DNA of 64,000 nucleotides from assembly GCA_016861025.1 (NCBI GenBank), contig BOKO01000003.1, positions 448,001-512,000 on the forward strand, in the 5' to 3' direction. Positions 21,381 to 31,522 of the stretch are shown here, piece by piece. The notes beneath the pieces are model-generated. The model saw only the letters and a program-made list of their open reading frames with translations, made no database searches and was not told the origin of the DNA. The stretch is from Chloroflexota bacterium. Lineage in GTDB: Bacteria; Chloroflexota; Anaerolineae; Caldilineales; Caldilineaceae. How positions within the stretch are numbered: the first letter of the stretch is position 1; every line of letters starts with the position of its first letter. The position numbers and the translations under genes were made by a program.

Positions 21381-24300
21381 CTATTGCTGCAAGAGCGCAA
21401 CCGGCCCGATTAGCCCGGAATCGCACTGACCAGGAAATATGTAGAATGTCGGACTTTGTGTGTTCAGATACGGCGCCAGCGTGTTCAAGACCAGCACTTC
21501 GACCTGATTCTCGCCGCCCTGCAAAAGCGCCGTCACATCGAAACGATAGGGCGACAGCACGCGCACGCCTGCCGATCGCCCGTTGACCCACACCTCCGCC
21601 GTGCCGCGCACTCGCCCCAGCTCAAGCCAAAGCCTGCCTTGCAGCGGCGAATCAAGTTGTATGTGCGTTCGATAACGCAACCCGCCGGAATAATTTTCCA
21701 ACCCATGATTCGCCCACAGCCCCAACCTTATATGTCCTTCGCCCGTCTGATAGCTGACCGGGCCGCGCAGCAGGCGCCCGCCGCTGCAGCCGCGCGCCGG
21801 CTCGACGCGCATCACGGCAGTGCGTGCAGACGTTGGCGCGTCGCCCAAATAAACAACGCTTTGCCCTGATATGTCATGCTCAACGCCGTCGATCCAGATG
21901 CGCGCACGCCCGGCGATCGGAATATCCATTTTCTGTGCACCGGGCGGCACTTTCCAGCACAACCACTCGACGCGCGTCGAGCCGCCAAAGGGATCAGCTT
22001 CAACCGCAACAACCGTTTCGTCTGCCGGTTTATCCTCCAGCCACGCAGCTTGCGGCAGTGGGTGCGGACGCCGCCACAAATGCGAGAATGCCGGATCCAT
22101 GTCGACAAAAATGGAATTGACGAAGTCATACATCATGTCCGCCCACTGCCGGCGACGCAGCTGCACAGGCACTGCTGGCGCGCCATCACGGCTCACCTGC
22201 CAACCGGGCCCGCTGCTCCAGGTGAAACGCTGACCATCGACGCTGACCGCAACCCCATCCGCCAGCACCGCCGCCTTGCGCCCGACATCCTGCGTCTCCA
22301 GTTCAATGCGATTACGCCCTTGCCGGAAGTTGGACACAGGATATGGCTGAACGCGCGCCGGGCTGTGATAGGGATCAAAGCCGCCCTGTCGCCCGATTTC
22401 GACGCCGTTGACCGACACGCGACAAGGAGCATCCGCGCCAACCTGCAGCGTGGCGTGTGCAGGCGTAAACGGCATGTCGATGTCGCAGAAGAAGGTGATG
22501 CGCGAATGCAGCGCCGGTTCGTCAGGCGTGGTCATCCATTCCGGACGTGCATAGCGCTCCGGCGCACGCACCAACGCCCACGACGCCCGCAGATTCAGGT
22601 TCTGTTCTGCAGTGAGACGAAATTCGATAATGTTGAGACCTGCCTTAAGCCGCACTGGCGCCAACCACAGATAACCGGGCGTCGCGCCGACCACCTCGAC
22701 GCCGTTGATCCAGAGCTGCTTTGCCGCCGGTGCGCCGAGCGCCAGCGTCAACGCCGCCGCATCCTCCATCCAGACGCCGGTGCGGAACTGCACAGTCTGC
22801 CCCGTCAACACGCGCCCAAACACCAGGAACTCTTCAGGGACATGTCCCTTCGGTCCCAGCGTCGGCAAATGGATCGGGTCGCGCAGCACCCCGCGTGACG
22901 AGGAATAGACAACCGGCTGCCAGCCATCGGTTTGAAGCGCACCGCCCTCAGCGATCGGCGGCGGCAACGGTGCGGGCGCGTCCTCGGCCGGCAGCGGGCC
23001 TGTCCACCACCCCTGCGGGCCGAAGGTGGCCGTCACCTCTTGTGCATCCGACCACGCGCCGGATTGCCAGCCTTCTGCCAAACCATCCTGTCCGGTCGCT
23101 TCGATGCGGTGTTGGAAGCGCCAGGTCTGCACCGGCGGCGCGCCAGGATGCGCCGGTCGCGCCAGATCGCCGTAGCGGTTGTCGATGGTCGGTTCGAGCG
23201 TGATCGACCACTCGCCGCTCAACTCACCCACAACCGACGCTTCACCGCTTGAAGATGACTGGACGGCTGCGGCTGTTTCCTGTTCAGGCCAGACTAACAA
23301 TGCAGCCGGTCCTGTGTCGAACGGAATCTCAACGATGACGCCGTCAGCGGTTTCCTCGGTGGGCAGCGTGCGTCGCGTTCCGTCAAAAGCATCCCAGAAC
23401 TCCGGCGCGCCATGCACCCCACGCACCGCCACGCGCATCCCGCGCTGATAGCCGCCCGGATCAAAGGTGTACGCCACATCCAGCCAGGATCGATTCGGCT
23501 CCTGACGCGTGGCATAGGGCGCCGCCGCCGGAACAAAGAGGACATCGCGCCCATCAACGCGGCGGTGCAGCGTCGGTGTAGGCGCATCGACAACGTGGGG
23601 CAGTTCCTCCAGCGCGGCAGGCAACGCCTCGACATCCTCAAGATGCTGCGCCCGCCCATCGGCGAACAATTGCCGGAGCCGACGCACGGCATCGCCTTCA
23701 GAACCGACGGCAAGCCGCGGCAGCGCACCGACGGCGATCAGCTGGCCGCCGCCATCCACGAACTCAACCAGCTTTTCGGCTGTCGCCGCCTCGAGCACGC
23801 TGCCGCCGAGTACGATCAGGACGCGATAGCGTTCGGCGCCGATGACCAGCGCGCCGTGCTCGACTGCGCCGCGCTGAAGCGACGAGTCGTCGAGCACATC
23901 GTAATCGCGGCGGTCGCGGTCGAGCACGCCCGGTTGCATATTTTGCCAGAACATGCTGCCGACCAGCTTCTCGTAGGCATCGTGCGCCGCCTGCGCGTCG
24001 GGCAACACGATGCCCTTGGGGTCAGCCAGCAGCCCTGCCTGGATGGTGGTGGTGGGGAAGAGCACACCAATGTCGCAGACGTGATGTCCCTGGCTCAACA
24101 CATAGCACAGCCTGCTAACGGCGTTGGCGAAGTGCGCGTAATGGCGCCAATAGGGTTGCCGCCAACAGGTCGAGGGCGGCGCCCACTCCCACCAGCCGCC
24201 GCGCGTGCTGTAGTAGACAGCGTGCGGGTCGTAGAGCGTGGCCCCGGCGCGCAACCAGGGCAGCAGCCAGTCGAAGGTCTCCTCCAGCGTGCCGCCCCAC

Positions 24301-25409
24301 CCGCTGCTGTGGAAGGACTCGATCCAGACGCGCGGGCGATCATAAAGATGGGCAAGCGAGCTGTGGATTTTCGCCTCGCCATGATGGTCGCTGCCGGGCG
24401 CGGTGAACCAACGGTGCGTGCGCAGATAGTCGGCGTAGTAACCCACCGCAGCAATCGGGTGGCCGGCGCGCGCCGGCCCTTGCTGGTCGAAACCACACAG
24501 CAAGTGATGACGTTCGTGCCAGTTGAACAGCGGCTTGAAGAATGCCTCCTCCGCCAATGTGGCGCGCACGCTGTGAAAGTCGCAGCGCAGCCGGTCAGCA
24601 TTGTCGCCACGGCCGTCCCAAAGTTCCACCAGGCGCGGTAGCAGGTCATAGCCCATCTGCGCGCGGAAGGCTTCAGCAAAGCCCTCGCCCCACGAAGCCA
24701 ATGACGGCAACTCGTCCTGAAACGAGCCGACGATCACATCGCCAAACAGATGAGCGGCGCGGCGTTCGAACTCACCATGCACCATGTCGAGCAGACGCGC
24801 GCAGCCCTCAACGCTGAAATAGTCGAAGCCGCGGCGAACAGCATAGACAAGCCGCACGCGCTGGCGGTGGCCGCCCGGCGCTGTCACCCGACCGTCGCGA
24901 ATTTCCAAAGGTTGCGGTGCGCCGACCGGCTCTCCGTTGTCGTCTAGCCGCGTTACGGCAGCGGCCAGCGGCGTGCCTTCGGGCGGACAGACCAATTCAA
25001 CCGGTTCGTCACCTTCATAGACAATGCTGTCGAGCCACTGCCCGGCAAAGCGGCTGTTTTCGCGCACCACCTGGCCCTGGAAATTGGCGCCCGAAAAGCC
25101 GATCTGATCATAAAACCAGATCGATACGCCCAGTTCACGCGCATCTTCGCACATGCCCAGGAAAAGTTCCCACCATTCCTCGGACAAAAAGGGCGGATCG
25201 TCCGGGTCGGAGCCATAAAGCGGGCTAGTCGGCGCCAGGTTGAGCACGATCAGGTTGTAGACGCCGCCCTCGGCAAAGCGTTCAAGCTGCCAGCGCAGCC
25301 GCGAGCGCTCGATCTTTTCGCCGCTCCACCACCAGATCGGAACCGGCGAATATGCCTTCGGCGGGGACGCAAAGTTGTCAAACAGAGTATCAGCAACCAT
25401 GTCAAGCAT
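21381..25409 (-). CDS. Large glycoside hydrolase, GH106 alpha-L-rhamnosidase-like
   Basis: A 1342-residue protein. The N-terminal region (SPVPIWWWSGEKIERSRLRW, then AEGGVYNLIVLNL) resembles the GH106 family opening, in which a TIM barrel binds rhamnose. The middle part carries an inserted beta-rich domain. The C-terminal 400 residues contain Gal-binding-like beta-sandwich segments typical of GH2-like and rhamnosidase proteins, for example AEVWVNGRSAGVRV. No signal peptide is seen, so it probably acts in the cytoplasm on imported rhamnosides. The rhamnose mutarotase gene directly upstream supports the assignment. Two ATGs lie three codons apart at 25409 and 25400, neither with a strong ribosome binding site. 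Confidence 0.8.
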   Translation of the reverse strand: MLDMVADTLFDNFASPPKAYSPVPIWWWSGEKIERSRLRWQLERFAEGGVYNLIVLNLAPTSPLYGSDPDDPPFLSEEWWELFLGMCEDARELGVSIWFYDQIGFSGANFQGQVVRENSRFAGQWLDSIVYEGDEPVELVCPPEGTPLAAAVTRLDDNGEPVGAPQPLEIRDGRVTAPGGHRQRVRLVYAVRRGFDYFSVEGCARLLDMVHGEFERRAAHLFGDVIVGSFQDELPSLASWGEGFAEAFRAQMGYDLLPRLVELWDGRGDNADRLRCDFHSVRATLAEEAFFKPLFNWHERHHLLCGFDQQGPARAGHPIAAVGYYADYLRTHRWFTAPGSDHHGEAKIHSSLAHLYDRPRVWIESFHSSGWGGTLEETFDWLLPWLRAGATLYDPHAVYYSTRGGWWEWAPPSTCWRQPYWRHYAHFANAVSRLCYVLSQGHHVCDIGVLFPTTTIQAGLLADPKGIVLPDAQAAHDAYEKLVGSMFWQNMQPGVLDRDRRDYDVLDDSSLQRGAVEHGALVIGAERYRVLIVLGGSVLEAATAEKLVEFVDGGGQLIAVGALPRLAVGSEGDAVRRLRQLFADGRAQHLEDVEALPAALEELPHVVDAPTPTLHRRVDGRDVLFVPAAAPYATRQEPNRSWLDVAYTFDPGGYQRGMRVAVRGVHGAPEFWDAFDGTRRTLPTEETADGVIVEIPFDTGPAALLVWPEQETAAAVQSSSSGEASVVGELSGEWSITLEPTIDNRYGDLARPAHPGAPPVQTWRFQHRIEATGQDGLAEGWQSGAWSDAQEVTATFGPQGWWTGPLPAEDAPAPLPPPIAEGGALQTDGWQPVVYSSSRGVLRDPIHLPTLGPKGHVPEEFLVFGRVLTGQTVQFRTGVWMEDAAALTLALGAPAAKQLWINGVEVVGATPGYLWLAPVRLKAGLNIIEFRLTAEQNLNLRASWALVRAPERYARPEWMTTPDEPALHSRITFFCDIDMPFTPAHATLQVGADAPCRVSVNGVEIGRQGGFDPYHSPARVQPYPVSNFRQGRNRIELETQDVGRKAAVLADGVAVSVDGQRFTWSSGPGWQVSRDGAPAVPVQLRRRQWADMMYDFVNSIFVDMDPAFSHLWRRPHPLPQAAWLEDKPADETVVAVEADPFGGSTRVEWLCWKVPPGAQKMDIPIAGRARIWIDGVEHDISGQSVVYLGDAPTSARTAVMRVEPARGCSGGRLLRGPVSYQTGEGHIRLGLWANHGLENYSGGLRYRTHIQLDSPLQGRLWLELGRVRGTAEVWVNGRSAGVRVLSPYRFDVTALLQGGENQVEVLVLNTLAPYLNTQSPTFYIFPGQCDSGLIGPVALLQQ

Positions 25410-25490
25410 CTTTCAGTAGATGAGTTTTCCTGACTCACGCAGGCAAATCTAGCAGATAAAGTCGCGGGAACGCGTCGCCCCTCGCCCGGA

Positions 25491-25814
25491 TCAGTCCAGA
25501 TGAAACACTTCTTCCAACTCCACCAGCATCTGATCCGGCCGCGCGTTGTCCGGCGACTCAAAATACGGCGCCATGAACTCCTGCCAGCGCGTGTTAACCT
25601 CGGTCTCCGCCATCTTTGCCGCAGCGGTCGCCAGATCGTGCGGCGTCTCGAAGTAGCCAAAGAGCAAGCCATCCTCACGCATGAAGAGGGAATAGTTGTG
25701 CCAGCCCGTCGCTCGCAGCGCCTCTAGCATGTCGGGCCAGACATGGCGATGGTGTTCTTTGTATTCCTCGATCTTGTCCTGCTTTACTTTGAGTACAAAG
25801 CCAACCCGTTTCAT
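25491..25814 (-). CDS. rhaM: L-rhamnose mutarotase
   Basis: A 107-residue enzyme that interconverts alpha- and beta-L-rhamnopyranose, the same size as E. coli RhaM (104). It keeps H22 in the EEYKEHHRHVWP segment at the position of the E. coli catalytic His, the HNYSLF strand, and the C-terminal PDN and EEVFHLD motifs. It lies between an isomerase gene and the GH106-like hydrolase, probably in one operon (gaps of 23 and 81 bases). It is the strongest single piece of evidence that the cluster handles L-rhamnose. Confidence 0.92.
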   Translation of the reverse strand: MKRVGFVLKVKQDKIEEYKEHHRHVWPDMLEALRATGWHNYSLFMREDGLLFGYFETPHDLATAAAKMAETEVNTRWQEFMAPYFESPDNARPDQMLVELEEVFHLD

Positions 25815-25837
25815 AGGGATTCCTCTCTGTTGACGAC

Positions 25838-27307
25838 TTACCCGACTACAGCCAGCTCCAACCCCAGCAGCCGCGCCAGCTTGCGAATCTTACCCACCTG
25901 ATGCCCGACCCCCAGCGCTACGTGATGCGTTGGCCCGTGTTCGCACCAGCGATCCATAAAGGTCGCCGGATCGAGACCGAAGCGCAGCCGCGAGTTGGTG
26001 TTGCCGATCTCCAGCCGGCTGCCGGGGATCGACTCGCCCTCCGCCGCCAGCATCTTCAGCCGGCCGTCGGCGGTCTGCGTCATGCCCAGGATCGTGATCG
26101 GCCCCATCTGCACGTTGAACTCGACCGACAATCCGTAGCCGCGCTTGCCGTGGAACAGCCCCAACCCACGCAGCACGGGCCGCCCGGCGCTGATCTTGAC
26201 ATGCCCTGGCCCGTCGTGCCCCATCAAGATGAAATCCTCGTCGAAATCCATGGCGTAGAACTCGGTGTAGGAGCCGCCCGCGCCCAGCCGATCCATGATC
26301 AGCATCGCCATGCACGTTTTGAGATCGCCCTCGCCCGACGCCGGGACGCCGCGCGCCGTGAGCAGCGAGTTGCCGACGATCAGCGATGCGCCCAACTCTT
26401 CGTTCTCGTTGCCGTTGAGACCGCGGTAGTAGTAGGTCAGCCCGTTGAGATTGAAGTCGCTCACCAGTTTATCCAGCCCAACCGCCACCGTCGCCGACCA
26501 GCGCATCGCCTCGTCGGTCACCGGCTGCGAAATCTTGTCCTTGCCCGGCGCGGCGATGTCGAAGACACTGTGAATCTCGGCGATCTTGGCGGCGATCTCC
26601 TCCTCGCTGGCGGCGCGCACGCGCACATGCAGATCGTCCATCTCCAGCACCTCGATGTGCGCGCCAAGCTGCGCGTGGTGCATGGTGAAGTCAGAGTACA
26701 TGTCGAGCATCCCCGGATAGGTGTGCCCCAGGAAACCGACGCGCGCGTAGTTCAGCTCACGCATCACGCCCGCGGCTTTGACCCACTCCTCGATCTCGCG
26801 CCAGCCGCGCACGTAATATTGCGCAGCGTTGCCTTCCGCCGGGAAGAGCAACCCTGACACCACGTTGAACTGGATGCGGGCGCGCGCAAATGCGTTGGAG
26901 ATTTCCGGCACACAGCAGGCGCAGCAGTTTGCCAGCCATGCCGCGGTGTCGGTGTTGGGGTAATCCATCGACGGAACCGGCTGCAAGTTGAGCACCAGCA
27001 CAGGTGCGCGCCGCCGTTGCACCGCCGGCAGCACCTGTGAGGAGGTTGAGTAGGTGCCGACATAGCAGACAATCAGATCGACATTCTGCGCAGCAAAGAG
27101 GTCGCCGGCCGCCTGCGCCGCTGGCGCCGTATCCACCAGCCCTGCCGACACCACCTCCGCGCCCATCGCGCCGATGCGCCGCTCCACTTCCTGCTGATAG
27201 CCGACCAACAGATTGCGCAAACCCTCAAACTGGGGCCAGTACGCGGCCAACCCAATGCCAAAGACGCCCACACGCGCCCGCGACTTCGTGACTTCTGTTT
27301 GATTCAT
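25838..27307 (-). CDS. L-fucose/L-arabinose isomerase family protein
   Basis: A 489-residue protein of the AraA/FucI isomerase superfamily, which converts aldoses to ketoses with Mn2+. Conserved features include GLNGNENEELGASL, the Glu in ASGEGDLKT, the His in MGHDGPGH and the C-terminal GPTHHVALGVGH, which match the metal and catalytic Glu/His positions of AraA-type enzymes. It is far from canonical RhaA, and no RhaA is in the window. As the first gene of an operon with rhamnose mutarotase and a rhamnosidase-like hydrolase, it may be the rhamnose isomerase of this organism; that is inference. The ATG at 27307 faces a divergent regulator across 168 bases. Confidence 0.85.
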   Translation of the reverse strand: MNQTEVTKSRARVGVFGIGLAAYWPQFEGLRNLLVGYQQEVERRIGAMGAEVVSAGLVDTAPAAQAAGDLFAAQNVDLIVCYVGTYSTSSQVLPAVQRRRAPVLVLNLQPVPSMDYPNTDTAAWLANCCACCVPEISNAFARARIQFNVVSGLLFPAEGNAAQYYVRGWREIEEWVKAAGVMRELNYARVGFLGHTYPGMLDMYSDFTMHHAQLGAHIEVLEMDDLHVRVRAASEEEIAAKIAEIHSVFDIAAPGKDKISQPVTDEAMRWSATVAVGLDKLVSDFNLNGLTYYYRGLNGNENEELGASLIVGNSLLTARGVPASGEGDLKTCMAMLIMDRLGAGGSYTEFYAMDFDEDFILMGHDGPGHVKISAGRPVLRGLGLFHGKRGYGLSVEFNVQMGPITILGMTQTADGRLKMLAAEGESIPGSRLEIGNTNSRLRFGLDPATFMDRWCEHGPTHHVALGVGHQVGKIRKLARLLGLELAVVG

Positions 27308-27396
27308 GGCACACCTCGATCATTGTGGCGCCAGCGCTGCGTCATGCCAGCCGCAATGACGTGCACAGACCTCAGAATCAAAATTTTCGTTTTCTA

Positions 27397-27426
27397 TTGA
27401 TTTTTATCGGAAATTTCTGATATACT
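27397..27426 (+). promoter_or_regulatory. Promoter of the DeoR-fusion regulator gene
   Basis: TTGATT (27397-27402), an 18-base spacer and TATACT (27421-27426), with a predicted start near 27433. The spacer contains the 8-bp palindrome GAAATTTC (27410-27417), a candidate operator. An outer pair TCAGAA (27372-27377) and TTCTGA (27415-27420) also brackets the site. Confidence 0.65.
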
Positions 27427-27450
27427 AACAGAGCACCATATTTTTGTCAA
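27422..27450 (-). promoter_or_regulatory. Promoter of the isomerase-rhaM-hydrolase operon
   Basis: On the minus strand, TTGACA (27450-27445), a 17-base spacer and TAGTAT (27427-27422). Its -10 box lies on top of the -10 box of the opposing promoter, so both polymerases need the same 7 bases. The predicted start, near 27415, falls in the GAAATTTC palindrome. Confidence 0.7.
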
Positions 27451-27475
27451 TCCCTATTTCAAGCCGAACTTTCTC

Positions 27476-29117
27476 ATGATTCCATTTGAGCGCAGGCAAC
27501 AGATTTTGCGCATCCTTCAGCAACAGCCAGGCACGCGCGTTTCCGAGCTGGCGCGCATTCTAGATGTCACCGAGGCGACGGTGCGCGCTGATCTGCGCAC
27601 GCTGGAGCAAGAGGAGCGCGTCAGGCGCGTACACGGCGGCGCGGTAGTGATCAACGGGGCTTCCCTGCTGCCAGACGCGCAAGAAGTCGCCGTCGATTGG
27701 ATTGTCCGGGAGGCGTCAAAGTTGATTGCGGATGGCGACGCGATTCTGCTCGATGCAGGCGCGTTATCGCTGCGGCTGACGCGCCGGCTGCACAGTCGAC
27801 GTTTGACCGTGGCTACTTACAGCCTGGACGTCGCGCAGGCATTGACGGCGCAGGGCGGGCACGCAGTGATGCTGCTGGGCGGCATGCTGCGCGAGGATGG
27901 TCGCGCCACGCTGGCTGGCGTGCAGCCGCCCACCGATCTACACGTGCGGTTCGCCTTTGTCACCGGCGCCGGGTTGGCGGCGGAAGATGGCCTGATGGAT
28001 GAGATTCACGAAGCGCACTGGAAAGAAGTCTTACTTCCCCTTGCCGGGCAGGTGGTGGTTCTGATCGAATCGACGCACGTGGGTCAACGTTCCGCCGCCG
28101 TCAGCATTCCGCCCGATCGCATTCATCGCATCTTCACCGATGCAAACGCTACGCCGGAGCAGTTGGCGCACCTGCACCGGCTGCCAGCACAGGTGAGCAT
28201 CTGTAGCGCTGGCGGCATGGTCGATCTGGCGGCCGCTTCGGCCACAACCCGTTACAAGATCGGATTTGCCAACCTGAGCGAGGAGATTCCGTTCGCTGTT
28301 GACGTGCGCCGCAGCCTGGAACGCGCCGTCGCGCTGCACCCTGAGTTGGAGTTGGTCGTGGCGGACAATCGGCTCAGCCAGACGCAGGCGTTGGAAAACA
28401 CAGAGAAGTTTATGGCTGCCGGCGTCGACCTGTTCATCGAATACCAGATCGACGCGCTGATCGGCACAGCGATCATGAATCGATGCCAGCGCGCCGGCGT
28501 TCCTGTCATCGCAGTGGACATTCCGATGGTCGGCGCCACCTATTTTGGCGTGGACAACTTCTATTCGGGGCATCTGGCGGGTCGTGCGCTCGGTCAGTGG
28601 ATTCAGCTTCACTGGAACGGCGGGCTAGATCGATTGTTGATCCTGGAAGAGCCACGTGCAGGCGCATTGCCGCAGGCGCGCATCGAGGGTCAACTCCGGG
28701 GATTGGAAGAGATGATCGGCGCAGTAGCGCTCGAACGCCAGATGCGCCTCAACAGCGGCAACACCTACGCCGCCAGCGAAGCCGCCATGGCGCAGGCGCT
28801 GCGCCAACTGCCAGGCGATCGCCGCATCGCCGTGATCTGCTTTAACGACGATGCGGCGTTGGGAGCGCTCCATGCGGCGCAGCGTCTCGGTCGCGAACAA
28901 CATGTCGCCATTGTGGGACAAGGCGCCGATCGCCTGATGCGGGAAGAGTTGCGTCGTCCAGATACACGCATCGTCGGCTCGACTGCGTTCATGCCTGAGC
29001 GCTACGGCGAAAAGCTGATCGATCTGGCGCTGCGCATCTTACGCGGGGAGCCAGCGCCGCCCGCCGTGTACATCGACCACGTGTTTATCGATCCGAGCAA
29101 CGTCGACGCATACACAG

Positions 29118-29134
<17 letters not shown>
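27476..29134 (+). CDS. DeoR-family regulator fused to a periplasmic-binding-protein-like sensor
   Basis: A 552-residue predicted transcription factor with three parts: a DeoR winged helix-turn-helix (residues 1-57, ERRQQILRILQQQPGTRVSE then ATVRADLRTLE and the RRVHGGA wing), a complete DeoR-C sugar-phosphate sensor domain (about 75-232, with DAILLDAGALS and VTGAGL), and a LacI/RbsB-like sugar-binding domain (about 255-545, with DLFIEYQIDALIG, NFYSGHLAGRALGQWI and FNDDAALGAL). DeoR proteins are normally about 250 residues and lack the last part. It diverges from the rhamnose operon and probably represses both promoters. The binding-protein part would give it a second ligand, perhaps the free sugar; that is inference. 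Confidence 0.87.
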
Positions 29135-30041
<907 letters not shown>

Positions 30042-30069
30042 AGAATTTTCTCCTCATATTGTTTAGGAA

Positions 30070-30166
30070 TGTTGCGTATTGCATGTTTCGTAGTGCGTGT
30101 TTCGTATTCTGCGGGCGCTGCTTTCAATGCGCACCACGCAACACGAAACACGAAACACGTAACACG
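30070..30166. repeat. Repeat family B, third copy
   Basis: TTGCGTATTGCATGTTTCGT and variants on the left, ACGCAACACGAAACACGAAA on the right, with a central GC-rich spacer. It fills most of the gap between two minus-strand genes and ends 7 bases from the stop codon of the upstream one. Confidence 0.75.
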
Positions 30167-30172
30167 CCTCAT

Positions 30173-31325
<1,153 letters not shown>

Positions 31326-31389
31326 ACCTCCTCCTTTTCGAGAATGACAAGGGTGAAGTGGAGCAGCAAATTGTTTGTGTACTGCAGGT

Positions 31390-31419
31390 ACTCTATCGTA
31401 GATCGTCGGGGTCTGTCAA
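31390..31419 (-). promoter_or_regulatory. Promoter upstream of the Gfo/Idh/MocA gene
   Basis: On the minus strand, TTGACA (31419-31414), an 18-base spacer and TAGAGT (31395-31390). The predicted start lies about 60 bases before the ATG at 31324. Confidence 0.5.
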
Positions 31420-31466
31420 TTGGCGGCGAGAAGGGGCTATTCCGCATTTGGGCAGAGTTTGAGTTG

Positions 31467-31522
31467 TAGATCATCGCCTCCAACGCGACGGGGCGCCATT
31501 TCACGCCGGAAGCGATGATCTA
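31467..31522. repeat. Inverted repeat spanning the histidine kinase stop codon
   Basis: TAGATCATCGC (31467-31477) and GCGATGATCTA (31512-31522) form an 11-bp stem around a 34-base loop. The kinase TAG stop lies in the right arm. It may act as the 3' end hairpin of that transcript. Confidence 0.55.
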
